Below are positions 1 to 8,402 of a DNA stretch of 64,000 bases, piece after piece. The stretch spans positions 543,215 to 607,214 of the forward strand of contig CAVOVJ010000003.1 in NCBI GenBank assembly GCA_963699835.1. Direction: 5' to 3'. The notes beneath the pieces were generated by a model, which made no database searches, was not told where the DNA came from, and was given only the letters and a program-made list of their open reading frames with translations. The position numbers and the translations under genes are program-made. The first letter of the stretch is position 1, and every line of letters starts with the position of its first letter. The stretch is from BM003 sp963699835 (GTDB taxonomy: Bacteria; Pseudomonadota; Gammaproteobacteria; Steroidobacterales; BM003).

Positions 1-41
1 CGCGGTTGAACGTTTCCGACCTCTGAGTCGGTGTAGGACAA

Positions 42-75
42 AGCGCGTCGCCGTGTTTCGGCGACGCGCTTTTTT
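42..75 (+). terminator. Rho-independent terminator at the left edge
   Basis: A perfect 11-bp stem (42-52 paired with 60-70) with a 7-nt loop is followed by a T run at 70-75. This is a classical intrinsic terminator for a rightward gene lying off the left edge. It also separates that gene from the convergent peroxide-defence genes. Confidence 0.85.
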
Positions 76-146
76 GTGCCCGGACCACTTCCGGTATAGC
101 GATCCGCGATCCGCTCCTCAATCCGATCGGCAAACTCCCTGCCGGA

Positions 147-890
147 TCAGGCAGCCTTTTCTTTCGCGAGGTACTGCTCGAGGTCGTCCGCGCCGCCAAT
201 CTTCGTGCCGTTGACGAATATCTGCGGAAACGTGGTCGCCCCGGCTACCGCACGCAATGTCGTGTCGGTGTAATCGCGATTCAGGACCAGTTCCTCGAAG
301 TCGATACCCGCATCGCGCAACAAGCCCTTGGCGCGAACGCAGAACGGACAACCCTCACGGCTCAGGACGGTGACGTCGGCCGGTGACGAGGCGCCCGGAG
401 CGACGTAGGCCAGCATCGTGTCGGCATCGGAAACCTCGAACGGGTCGCCCGGATTGTCGGGCTCGATGAACATCTTCTCTACGATGCCGTCGCGCACCAG
501 CATCGAGTAGCGCCAGGAGCGCTTGCCGAAACCGAGATCTTCCTTGCCGACCAGCATGCCCATGCCCGCGGTGAAATCGCCGTTTCCATCCGGCAGGAAC
601 GTAATCCGATCCGCGTTCTGACTTCTTTTCCACTCGTTCATTACGAATGCGTCGTTGACCGAGACGCAGATCACCTCGTCGACTCCGTTCGCTTGCAGTG
701 CGGGAGTCAGCTGGTTGTAGCGCGGCACGTGAGCGGATGAGCACGTCGGGGTAAATGCGCCCGGCAACGAGAACACGACGATGGTCTTGCCGCCGAAAAT
801 GTCCTTGCTCGTCACTTCGACCCACTCGTGGTCGCGGCGGGTGCGGAACGTGACGTCGGGAATTCGTTTTCCTTCGATATTGTCAAGCAT
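147..890 (-). CDS. Peroxiredoxin 5-glutaredoxin fusion (hybrid Prx5/Grx)
   Basis: A 247-aa protein that reduces H2O2 and organic peroxides using glutathione through its own glutaredoxin domain, in the cytoplasm. Residues 1 to about 165 are a Prx5/AhpE-type peroxiredoxin with the peroxidatic cysteine at C50 in the PGAFTPTC motif and a second cysteine at C75. Residues about 172-245 are a glutaredoxin with CPFC at 181-184 and the TFPQIFV and GG-D glutathione-binding motifs. The start is supported by an AGGAG ribosome site. It lies 44 nt downstream of dps on the same strand and opposite oxyR, which argues for OxyR control. Fusions of this type are known, for example in Haemophilus. Confidence 0.95.
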   Translation of the reverse strand: MLDNIEGKRIPDVTFRTRRDHEWVEVTSKDIFGGKTIVVFSLPGAFTPTCSSAHVPRYNQLTPALQANGVDEVICVSVNDAFVMNEWKRSQNADRITFLPDGNGDFTAGMGMLVGKEDLGFGKRSWRYSMLVRDGIVEKMFIEPDNPGDPFEVSDADTMLAYVAPGASSPADVTVLSREGCPFCVRAKGLLRDAGIDFEELVLNRDYTDTTLRAVAGATTFPQIFVNGTKIGGADDLEQYLAKEKAA

Positions 891-934
891 GGTTTGTTCT
901 CCTGTTCAGTTAAGCAAAATGTCAATGGTCGAAT

Positions 935-1410
935 CTATGCGGCCTTTTCGATCAGGCTGCGCAGCATCCAGGCGTTTTTTTCATGCACCTGCATGCGCTG
1001 GGTGAGGAGGTCCGCGCTGGGTTCGTCGGCGGCAGCCTCAACGATCGGGAATACCTCGCGCGCGGTTCTTGCCACGGTCTCCTGGGCAGTCACGAGCGCG
1101 GCAACCATAGCCTGGGCGTCGTGTGTGCCGGCGTCGTCGCGGATCGACGTGAGCTTCTGGAACTCACCGTAGCTGCCCGGAGCGGGGTGTCCCAGCGCGC
1201 GTATGCGCTCGGCAATTTCGTCCACGGCAAGGGCAAGCTCGGTGTACTGCTCCTCGAACAACTGATGCAGCGTCACGAACATCGGGCCGGTGACGTTCCA
1301 GTGGAATTGTGCGTTTTCAGATAAAGCGTATAGCTGTCCGCCAGAAGCCGACTCAGGCCCGCTGCAATTTTGACGCGGTCGTCGTCGCTGATTCCGATGT
1401 CGATAGTCAT
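935..1410 (-). CDS. dps: Dps/ferritin-like DNA-protection protein, one frame break
   Basis: Dps proteins oxidise Fe(II) with H2O2 and store it in a dodecameric shell while coating DNA. The ATG at 1410 has an AGGAGA site. The N-terminus reads LADSYTLYLKTHN, then the frame breaks at about 1305. The family motif HNFHWNVTGP is restored if one T is added (AATTCC to AATTTCC), after which the protein runs to the stop at 935. The remainder shows the expected Dps motif near the ferroxidase site, FVTLHQLFEEQYTEL. The joined length is about 158 aa, normal for Dps. First gene of a two-gene operon with the peroxiredoxin. The break looks like a lost homopolymer base. Confidence 0.88.
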
Positions 1411-1572
1411 GTCACTGTCTCCTGATTAATGTGCGTGTGGAAGATGCTAGGGCTTGATGATTAACATGTAAAACAGAATAAATAAGTTATAGTAATCTAT
1501 AAAAACGATTATAATTCGAGGCATTGTCGACTCATGCCCGGCGTTTTGTCAGGCCAACCCGGAGATCCCTGT
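1411..1572. promoter_or_regulatory. dps/oxyR divergent intergenic region, probable OxyR binding region
   Basis: This 162-nt region separates oxyR from dps and is strikingly AT-rich compared with its surroundings, especially 1450-1520. It contains an inverted ATAG-N4-CTAT element at 1489-1500. The published OxyR consensus has ATAG and CTAT separated by seven bases, so this is only a partial match. Divergent placement next to oxyR is the typical site for autoregulated LysR-family control. That OxyR binds here is inference. Confidence 0.45.
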
Positions 1573-2512
1573 ATGGTCGAGAATCGTTCACGCCAGCCTA
1601 CGCTACGACAACTTCGTTATTTTCTTGCGCTGGTCGAGCTAGCAGCATTTCGGTCGTGCCGCGGAGGCGTGTTTCGTCAGCCAGTCCGCGTTTAGCAATG
1701 CAATCCAGGAACTCGAGGCGACCCTGGGGCGACAACTCGTGGATCGGACCAACCGGCGTGTCACGATCACCGCGACCGGGCAGGAAATAGCCGTCCAGGC
1801 GCGCCTGTGTCTGCGCGATGTCGAGGCGCTGGTCGAAATGGCACGCCGCGACGACGAGCCTCTCGCGGGTCGTCTCAGGCTTGGCGTCATTCCGACCATT
1901 GCACCGTTCATGTTGCCGCCATTGTTGCCGGAGCTGCGGCGGCGTTTCGACAAGTTGCAGCTTTTGCTGGTCGAGGGCCAGACCCTGGAATTACATGAGC
2001 GATTGCTGCGTGGAGATCTCGACGCCATCCTGATTGCCTTGCCCTTCGAGCTGGCCCATGTCGAGGTAATGCCACTGTTCAGGGAGGGGTTTCGGCTGGC
2101 GTGCCGCAGCGATACGACCCTGGTCGACCCGGAAAATTACCGCTTCAACCGCCTGAATGCCGAGTCGGTGATGTTGCTGGAGGACGGGCATTGTCTGCGC
2201 GACCACGCGATGGCCGCATGCCGGGTCAGAAACACCGACACGGTCAGCCGATTCGCTGCCACCAGTATCTTGACGCTGATCGAAATGGTCGATGCGGATC
2301 TCGGCGTTACATTTTTGCCGGAAATGGCAGAGGGCTCGGCATTGCTGCGACAAACGCGGGTTAAGACCTTTCCGCTGAACGAGCGCGGGTATCGTGAGAT
2401 CGCGCTGCTGTGGCGCAGCGCCAGCGGCCGTGGCGAGGAGTTCCGGATGCTGGGTGAGTTCCTCGGCGGATTCGCGAACAAGAAAAAGCGACGCCGGGCA
2501 GCCAGGTCCTGA
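1573..2512 (+). CDS. oxyR: OxyR hydrogen-peroxide sensor (LysR family), one frame break
   Basis: A LysR-type activator that senses H2O2 through a reversible disulfide. The N-terminal winged helix starts at the ATG at 1573 (LRQLRYFLAL) and breaks at about 1643, where one base too many separates it from the standard continuation HFGRAAEACFVSQ. The joined protein is about 312 aa. The sensor motif LLEDGHCLRDHAMAAC retains two cysteines nine residues apart, equivalent to C199 and C208 of E. coli OxyR, which separates it from other LysR proteins. The targets dps and peroxiredoxin lie divergently. The break is probably a sequence error, because the effector half is intact. Confidence 0.9.
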
Positions 2513-2551
2513 GTCCGGCGCGCACGACCGCGGGCCGGATGGCAAACCGGC

Positions 2552-2565
2552 TTGATCCATATCAA
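2552..2565. promoter_or_regulatory. FNR/DNR box upstream of the norCB operon
   Basis: The palindrome TTGAT-CCAT-ATCAA is a perfect match to the FNR/DNR/NNR consensus TTGAT-N4-ATCAA. It lies about 125 nt upstream of the small membrane gene that opens the nor operon. A near-identical box sits before nirS, and a CRP/FNR-type gene lies between them, so DNR activation under anoxia or NO is the likely logic. Confidence 0.85.
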
Positions 2566-2691
2566 GGCCATTCCGATGCACGATGTGACCCAATGGATCG
2601 CGTCGCCATGCGACGGCGCGGGAAAGATGCGGTGTCGTGTTATTGCTATGGCACCGCGGGCTTCCTGTTACGGACAGGAGGCGGTTTCCAT

Positions 2692-3044
2692 ATGCAGGTT
2701 GAGCAGATCCTCTGGGGCACGATAGCCGCCGGGCTGGTCGTGATGTTTGGCGGTGGCTACGCCGCTTTGCTGGCTTGGGACGACTCCGCGACAGCCGCCA
2801 TCTGATTTGGATTGCGTACGCCTGTTACGCGGCCCTGATAGCGGCCTCGTGGATGCTGGCATCGGCATTGGCCCTGGAGGGCCGCTGGCAGGTGCTGATC
2901 CTATTGCTGCTGTTCGGCTACCTGGTGGCCCCGCCGGCGATCTGGCGGCTATGTGTGGCAACCCACGCCGATAACGCCGCATCGAAGGTGCGGAGTCTGA
3001 CGCCCGAGGTATTACGCGAGGCGAAAGGGGAAGGATATGAGTAG
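2692..3044 (+). CDS. Small membrane protein opening the norCB operon, one frame break
   Basis: I cannot name the family. The start at 2692 gives a 37-residue piece (MQVEQILWGTIAAG...) with one hydrophobic helix, ending at a stop at 2803-2805. A second frame carries two more helices (around WIAYACYAALIAAS and VLILLLLFGYLV) and a charged tail to 3044. The frames join at about 2780-2803 if one base is missing, giving about 117 aa and three membrane segments. The 3' end overlaps norC by 8 nt, so it is translationally coupled to it. Its placement between the DNR box and norC suggests a nitric-oxide-reductase accessory or assembly role; that is inference. Confidence 0.6.
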
Positions 3045-3642
3045 CAACGCACCTTGGTGGTCCAGCGAGGACGTATGGCGGAAACTCGCGATCTGGGTGA
3101 CTGCCGCGATGGCAGTGATACTGGTATTTCTGACGTTCGACACCGTTTCTCAAATCGTGGCGGGCGGCGAACGGGTGCCTGGATACGATGTGATCAATCA
3201 GCGGGTCTACTATCGGCATGACGATGAGCGCGGTTTCCAGGTGCCGGTAATCGGTGACGAGGCGCCCTTGTTCGGCAAGATGCTTACGGCTACTGAAGCA
3301 GAGGCACTTGTTACCCACGGCAAACTCCTTGTGCAATCCAAAAACTGCATGAATTGCCACACCCTGCTGGGCAATGGCGCCTATTACGCCCCCGACCTGA
3401 CCAAGGCATGGCTCGATCCAGGCTGGGCGGCGGAGTCTGTCAGGGAGCAGGTGATGGTGAGTTTTCTGACCGATCCGGGCGGTAACGCACGAACCTATGG
3501 CACAAACCGGCGCATGCCCAATCTCGACCTGAGCGAAGACGATGCGCGGGCAATTATCGCTTTCCTGAAGTGGATGTCGACGATCGATACCAACGGTTTT
3601 CCCGCGGGATTTACACCGATCCGACAGGAGGGCGACCAATGA
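3037..3642 (+). CDS. norC: Nitric oxide reductase subunit C (membrane-anchored cytochrome c)
   Basis: NorC delivers electrons to NorB for 2 NO to N2O at the periplasmic face. The protein is 201 aa with one N-terminal anchor (residues about 16-36). A single c-type heme site CMNCH lies at 104-108 and the likely axial methionine is M160 in NRRMPN, as in the cNor family. It overlaps the upstream small gene by 8 nt. Its stop overlaps the norB start in an ATGA arrangement, so the genes are co-translated. No frame defects. Confidence 0.97.
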   Translation: MSSNAPWWSSEDVWRKLAIWVTAAMAVILVFLTFDTVSQIVAGGERVPGYDVINQRVYYRHDDERGFQVPVIGDEAPLFGKMLTATEAEALVTHGKLLVQSKNCMNCHTLLGNGAYYAPDLTKAWLDPGWAAESVREQVMVSFLTDPGGNARTYGTNRRMPNLDLSEDDARAIIAFLKWMSTIDTNGFPAGFTPIRQEGDQ

Positions 3643-5114
3643 GCGCCATAGGGATTCTCGACAGTTCCAATCTCAATAGCGGCCAGAAGGTCGCGGTAAA
3701 GTATTTCACGGTCGCGATGGTCTTGTTTCTCGCGCAATGCATTTTCGGTTTGCTCGCCGGTTTTCAGTTCATCGTCCCTGCTTTTCTGTACGAAGTGCTG
3801 GATTTCAGCGTCAACCGGATGGTGCACATCAATGCAATGATCGTGTGGATGCTGTTCGGTTTTATCGGCTCGGTCTACTGGCTCGTCGAGGACGAGTCGG
3901 GAACCACGCTGGTCGGCGCAAAACTGGCTAACCTGAACTTTTGGGTGCTGACGCTGGCGGTCACGGTGGTCGTGCTTGTCTATCTGATCGTGCAGACCGG
4001 GAGCGGGGATAAGTTTTCGATCTGGTTTATTAACGAGGGCCGCGAATACATCGAGGCCCCGCGTTGGGCCGATATAGGTATCGTTCTTTGTGTACTGATA
4101 TTTTTCTACAACGTCGCGGCGACGTTCATGAAAGGGAAGTGGAGCGGGATATCCGGAGTGCTTGTGCTTGACCTGGTCGCGCTTGCGGGTCTTTACGTAG
4201 CGGGTATGTTTTTTACTCCCAATGTGTCGCTCGATCAGCACTGGTGGTGGTGGGTAATCCATCTCTGGGTCGAGGCCACCTGGGAAGTGCTGGTTGGTTG
4301 CGTGATGGCGTGGGGCCTGATCAAAACACTGGGCGCGCGACGTAAGGTGGTTACGACCTGGTTATACATCGAAGTCGCGCTGATGTTCGGTTCCGGCATC
4401 CTCGGTCTCGGCCATCATTATTTCTGGATCGGCACGCCTGAATACTGGTTCACGATCGGTGGGTTCTTCTCGGCGCTGGAACCAATACCGCTGGTCGCGA
4501 TGGTCGTGCATGCGGTCTATGATGCCGGCCGCCACGGTTTCCAGAGCAGCAACCATCCGGCGCTGGCGTGGTTGATTGCGCACGCATTCGGCAATTTTTT
4601 CGGCGCGGGCGTTTGGGGCTTCATGCACACGCTGCCGCAGATTAATCTGTATACGCATGGAACCCAGTGGACGGCGTCGCATGGACACCTGGCGTTTTTC
4701 GGCGCTTACGCGACGATTATCATCGCGGTCATTTACATTGCCCAGCAGAAGTGGCGGGGCAATGTATGGATGTCGGAGAGTCTTGCCGGAGCATGGCGCT
4801 GGAAATGGGCGCTGGCCCTGACCCACATCGGCGTGATCGGCATGACCGTTGCGTTGCTGATCGCGGGCTATGAGCAGTCATTCATCGAGCGCGCAATCGG
4901 TGGCTCTACCTGGGGCGGGTATTTCGCCGCACAGGTGCATCCGTGGTTCGTAAGTTCGATGCACTGGCGCATGTTGTTCGGCGTCGTGACGACTCTTGGG
5001 GTACTGGTCCTGTTGTGGGACCTGGCGGTCATCGGCAAGGGCGAGGTTCGCAGCGCAAAGAAGATTACACCGCTCGAGCACTTCGCATCGGGCGATGCGG
5101 TGGCCCCGGCCTGA
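3639..5114 (+). CDS. norB: Nitric oxide reductase subunit B (catalytic, heme b/b3-FeB)
   Basis: NorB is the heme-copper-oxidase relative that reduces NO to N2O in the inner membrane. The chosen ATG overlaps the norC stop and follows an AGGAGG site; upstream in-frame starts lie inside norC. The 491-aa protein has about 12 membrane helices. FeB ligands are visible at H208 (with glutamate E212 in HLWVEATWEV) and at H259-H260 (GHHYFWIG). Heme ligands are H348 and H350 in SHGHLAFFGAYA, and H63 in the second helix. It lacks the quinol-oxidising N-terminal extension of qNor, in keeping with the separate NorC. Confidence 0.97.
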   Translation: MSAIGILDSSNLNSGQKVAVKYFTVAMVLFLAQCIFGLLAGFQFIVPAFLYEVLDFSVNRMVHINAMIVWMLFGFIGSVYWLVEDESGTTLVGAKLANLNFWVLTLAVTVVVLVYLIVQTGSGDKFSIWFINEGREYIEAPRWADIGIVLCVLIFFYNVAATFMKGKWSGISGVLVLDLVALAGLYVAGMFFTPNVSLDQHWWWWVIHLWVEATWEVLVGCVMAWGLIKTLGARRKVVTTWLYIEVALMFGSGILGLGHHYFWIGTPEYWFTIGGFFSALEPIPLVAMVVHAVYDAGRHGFQSSNHPALAWLIAHAFGNFFGAGVWGFMHTLPQINLYTHGTQWTASHGHLAFFGAYATIIIAVIYIAQQKWRGNVWMSESLAGAWRWKWALALTHIGVIGMTVALLIAGYEQSFIERAIGGSTWGGYFAAQVHPWFVSSMHWRMLFGVVTTLGVLVLLWDLAVIGKGEVRSAKKITPLEHFASGDAVAPA

Positions 5115-5135
5115 ACACAGTCCTCGGCAGCACAG

Positions 5136-5160
5136 CGGCGGCGCCAGCCGGGCGCCGCCG
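5136..5160 (+). other. Strong GC stem-loop after norB
   Basis: A perfect 10-bp inverted repeat (5136-5145 with 5151-5160) surrounds a 5-nt loop, starting 21 nt after the norB stop. No T run follows, so it is not a canonical intrinsic terminator. It could protect the norCB message from 3' exonucleases or assist Rho termination before the regulator gene. Confidence 0.5.
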
Positions 5161-5191
5161 CGGCGGCAGGAGGCCGCAGTCTAAATGTGGT

Positions 5192-5205
5192 CCGGATCGA
5201 TCCGG
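5192..5205. promoter_or_regulatory. 14-bp perfect palindrome upstream of dnr
   Basis: CCGGATCGATCCGG is a perfect palindrome ending 27 nt before the regulator start. It does not resemble an FNR box. It may be an operator or chance; nothing else in the window repeats it as far as I can see. Confidence 0.25.
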
Positions 5206-5232
5206 TTTTGTATTCCAGCGAGGCGATAAAGC

Positions 5233-5973
5233 ATGTCGCTACCACCGCAAGGACCGCTGTGCTTAAATCCCGAGACTATGGGGATTGTGGGTCAGCAGGC
5301 GAATACTCTACGTCAGCACTACTTGTTCAGCGGTCTGTCGGATCGTTTGTTCGAGGCGATTGCGACGGCGTCTTCGGTGCGCCGCTATGACGATGGGGAA
5401 CTCGTATTCCAGCAAGGCGGAACCGCCCAGGCTTTCTTCGTCGTTTCCCGGGGTGCGGTCGAACTCTATGCGATCGCCGAAGACGGGCATAAAAAGACCA
5501 TCGAAGTGTTGCAGCGCGGACAGAGTTTTGCCGAGGCGCTGACCTTCATGACACCGGCGAGATATCCGGTCACAGCACAGGCACTCGGCCCGATCGAGTT
5601 GTTTCACATACCCTGCGATAAATACCGCGATCAGCTCGCCAATGACGTATCTGCCTGTCTGCGGCTTGTCGCGAGGCTGTGCCAGCATCTGCATTCGAGG
5701 GTGGTCGACCTCGAGTATCAGGCGATCCACTCCGCGCGGGAGCGGTTGGTGTTGTTCCTGCTTTCCCGGCTTCCGCACGAGGATACAGCGAGCCCGGTAT
5801 TGTTGATGGAGCTCCCGCGCCAGGTAATCGCGTCGCGTATCGGCGTCCAGCCCGAGACGTTGTCGCGGCTGCTGCGGCAGATGATGGACGAAAACCTGGT
5901 CGAAGTGAGCGGGCGGACCATCAAGGTGCTGGACCTGCCGCGCCTGCGCTCGGAAATTGGCGACATTCACTAG
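5233..5973 (+). CDS. dnr: CRP/FNR-family regulator, DNR-like
   Basis: A 246-aa protein with an N-terminal cyclic-nucleotide-binding-type beta barrel (about 30-135), a dimerisation helix, and a C-terminal Crp winged helix whose recognition region reads RIGVQPETLSRLLRQM. It lacks the N-terminal cysteine cluster that gives FNR its iron-sulfur cluster. That fits the DNR/NNR branch, which senses NO through heme. Position between norB and nirS, with matching boxes upstream of both operons, supports control of denitrification. An alternative start is the ATG at 5278 (MGIVGQQ), 15 codons later. No FNR box is visible upstream of the gene itself. Confidence 0.85.
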   Translation: MSLPPQGPLCLNPETMGIVGQQANTLRQHYLFSGLSDRLFEAIATASSVRRYDDGELVFQQGGTAQAFFVVSRGAVELYAIAEDGHKKTIEVLQRGQSFAEALTFMTPARYPVTAQALGPIELFHIPCDKYRDQLANDVSACLRLVARLCQHLHSRVVDLEYQAIHSARERLVLFLLSRLPHEDTASPVLLMELPRQVIASRIGVQPETLSRLLRQMMDENLVEVSGRTIKVLDLPRLRSEIGDIH

Positions 5974-6054
5974 CGTTCTCACGCACTTTACAGCTGCACC
6001 GCGAATGCAAGGTATGGCCTGATCGGTTGTATCTGCTCACAGCTGTTCCCTCGA

Positions 6055-6068
6055 TTGACTCATATCAA
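6055..6068. promoter_or_regulatory. FNR/DNR box upstream of nirS
   Basis: TTGAC-TCAT-ATCAA matches TTGAY-N4-ATCAA with both half sites intact, centred about 75 nt before the nirS start. It shares nine of the ten half-site bases with the box upstream of norC, so the two operons probably form one DNR regulon. Confidence 0.85.
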
Positions 6069-6136
6069 GGTGGCCACCCGGCGCACTTGCTAGCGTCTGA
6101 GTCAGGCAGGTGCCATCTCAATCGGGGAGTGTGGAA

Positions 6137-8323
6137 ATGAGAACCAACGAAAAAACCAGGCATCGGGGCATAGCTATTGGCACGGCCGTTCTCGCGGTCG
6201 CGATAGTCGGTACAGCGTTGAGCGCGCCAGCGCTGGCTAATAACGAAGACGACTTGAGTAGCGAACGAATCCTCCTTTCCAGTTTCGAGCGTGGCAAGGT
6301 TGTCTACGTTTCCAATTGCGCAGCATGTCACCAGGGAGACGGTCGGGGTGTCAAAGGCGCGTTCCCGCCGCTTGCCGCTTCGGATTTTATCGCGGCCGAC
6401 CATGGCCGCATGATCGACGGCTTGCTCCAGGGCTTTGTCGGCCCGATGACCGTCAATGGCGTTGCGTATGACTCGCTGATGCCAGCGCAGTCGCAACTCT
6501 CCGACGGCGAGTTGGCCGACGTTGTTACCTATGTTCTCAATAGCTGGGGCAATGGTGGTGGTGCGGTGACCGAGCCGGAAATAAAAGCAGCGCGCGCGGC
6601 GCTCGGGTTGCCGACCGACCGCTCTGCCGAGGAGCCTCATCCGGGCGCAGGGTCGGCGGAGCTCGCCTATGAAGGGCAGCCCAGCGCGGTCGGCGCAGCG
6701 AAGATGTTTGTTACGCCGGATGCTCCACTGATGACACAGGCAGAACTGGAACGATCGGCCCAGCTCTTTTTTCAGCGTTGCGCCGGTTGTCACGGTGTGC
6801 TGCGAAAAGGCGCTACCGGCAAGGCACTGACCCCGGATATTTCTCGTGAGAAAGGTACCGAGTATCTGAAAGCATTGATTTTCTATGGTTCACCCGCCGG
6901 CATGCCTAACTGGGGGACTTCGGGAGAGATGAGTTCCGACGACATCGATGCGATGGCGCGGTTCCTGCAGCACGAGCCGCCGCTACCGCCGGAGTTCGGT
7001 CTCGAAGAGATGCTTGCCACTTGGAAGGTGCATGTGCCGGTCGACCAGCGTCCCATGAGCAAAGACAATGATCTCGATATCGATAACCTGTTTTCGGTCA
7101 CGCTGCGTGACACCGGCGAGATCGCAATAATCGATGGCGACAGTAAAGCCATCGTCTCGATAATCAAGACGGGTTACGCGGTTCATATATCGCGCATGTC
7201 GCATAGTGGAAGGTATCTCTACACGATTGGCCGCGATGGCAAGATCGATCTCATTGATCTGTGGATGAAGACCCCAACCAAGGTTGCGGAAATCAAAATA
7301 GGACTAGAGGCACGTTCGGTTGAGACATCCAAATACAAGGGTTTCGAGGACCGGTATGCCATCGCAGGTGCCTACTGGCCGCCGCAATACGTCATCATGG
7401 ACGGCCCCACGCTCGAGCCAAAAAAGATCGTCTCCACGCGAGGAGTGACGGTTGACACTCAGGAGTATCATCCCGAACCGCGTGTCGCAGCGATCGTGGC
7501 ATCGCATATGCACCCGCAGTTTATCGTCAACATCAAGGAGACCGGTTACATCCAGCTGGTCGATTATTCGGATCTCGACAACCTGCGAATCACCCAGATC
7601 AATGCCGCGCGTTTTCTTCACGACGGAGGCTGGGACTCGACCAAGCGCTACTTCCTGACCGCCGCTAACAAGTCGAACAAAATTGCGGTCGTCGATTCCA
7701 GGGAGCAGCGACTGGCCGCGCTGGTCGATGTCGACAGTATTCCCCATCCAGGCCGCGGCGCGAACCTCACCCTTGGCAAAGCCGGACCGGTGTGGGTTAC
7801 CAGCGCGCTGGGTAACGCGAAGATCACTGCAATTGGAACCGATCCGGAAAAGCATCCGGACAACGCCTGGAAGCCGGTCAAAGTACTGCGCGGCCAGGGT
7901 GGCGGCTCGCTGTTCGTCAAGACCCACCCGAATTCATCGAACCTGTGGGTGGACAGTCCTCTGAATCCGGATCCGGCGGTGAGTCAGTCGGTTGCCGTGT
8001 TTTCGATCGCCGATCTCGACAATTGCCCGGCATGGAAGCCTGACGACCAGTTGAGCGACGGTGAGACCAACACCTGCTTCGAGGTACTGCCTATTGCCGA
8101 GTGGGCGGGGCTCAGCGAAGGCGCGCAGCGGGTGGTGCACCCCGAATACAACAAAGACGGCAGCGAAGTGTGGTTCTCGATTTGGAACAGTAAGGACCAG
8201 CAGTCGGCGATCGTCGTCGTGGATGACCGGACCCGTAAGTTGAAGGCCGTGATCAGGGACAAACGAATTGTCACGCCTACCGGCAAGTTCAATGTTTATA
8301 ACACGATGAACGATATCTACTAG
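6137..8323 (+). CDS. nirS: Cytochrome cd1 nitrite reductase with an extra N-terminal cytochrome c domain
   Basis: Periplasmic reduction of nitrite to NO. From the ATG at 6137 the protein is 728 aa, about 150 longer than ordinary NirS. It has a signal peptide (cleavage near ALA-NN, residue 35) and two class I cytochrome c domains, CAACH at 61-65 and CAGCH at 215-219. The eight-bladed d1-heme propeller follows with the expected histidine contexts (YAVHISRMS, VASHMHPQF, RFLHDGGWDS). The first c domain resembles the C-terminal cytochrome domain found on some AniA/NirK enzymes (TVNG...YDSLMPA, VTYVLNSWGN). The extra domain may act as a built-in electron donor in place of a separate NirC/NirM. No nirF, nirD, nirJ or other d1 biosynthesis genes are in the window. 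Confidence 0.96.
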   Translation: MRTNEKTRHRGIAIGTAVLAVAIVGTALSAPALANNEDDLSSERILLSSFERGKVVYVSNCAACHQGDGRGVKGAFPPLAASDFIAADHGRMIDGLLQGFVGPMTVNGVAYDSLMPAQSQLSDGELADVVTYVLNSWGNGGGAVTEPEIKAARAALGLPTDRSAEEPHPGAGSAELAYEGQPSAVGAAKMFVTPDAPLMTQAELERSAQLFFQRCAGCHGVLRKGATGKALTPDISREKGTEYLKALIFYGSPAGMPNWGTSGEMSSDDIDAMARFLQHEPPLPPEFGLEEMLATWKVHVPVDQRPMSKDNDLDIDNLFSVTLRDTGEIAIIDGDSKAIVSIIKTGYAVHISRMSHSGRYLYTIGRDGKIDLIDLWMKTPTKVAEIKIGLEARSVETSKYKGFEDRYAIAGAYWPPQYVIMDGPTLEPKKIVSTRGVTVDTQEYHPEPRVAAIVASHMHPQFIVNIKETGYIQLVDYSDLDNLRITQINAARFLHDGGWDSTKRYFLTAANKSNKIAVVDSREQRLAALVDVDSIPHPGRGANLTLGKAGPVWVTSALGNAKITAIGTDPEKHPDNAWKPVKVLRGQGGGSLFVKTHPNSSNLWVDSPLNPDPAVSQSVAVFSIADLDNCPAWKPDDQLSDGETNTCFEVLPIAEWAGLSEGAQRVVHPEYNKDGSEVWFSIWNSKDQQSAIVVVDDRTRKLKAVIRDKRIVTPTGKFNVYNTMNDIY

Positions 8324-8402
8324 GGCGATCGCCACGCCTGCAATTCGATGGCCCGACAAGGACCCCTTGCATTTGCTGGCGGCGAGCCGACGAGGTGGTG
8401 CA

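Noticed and set aside
1489..1500. Canonical OxyR box
   Set aside because: ATAG and CTAT are present but the spacing is four, not seven as in the consensus; kept only as part of the regulatory region.
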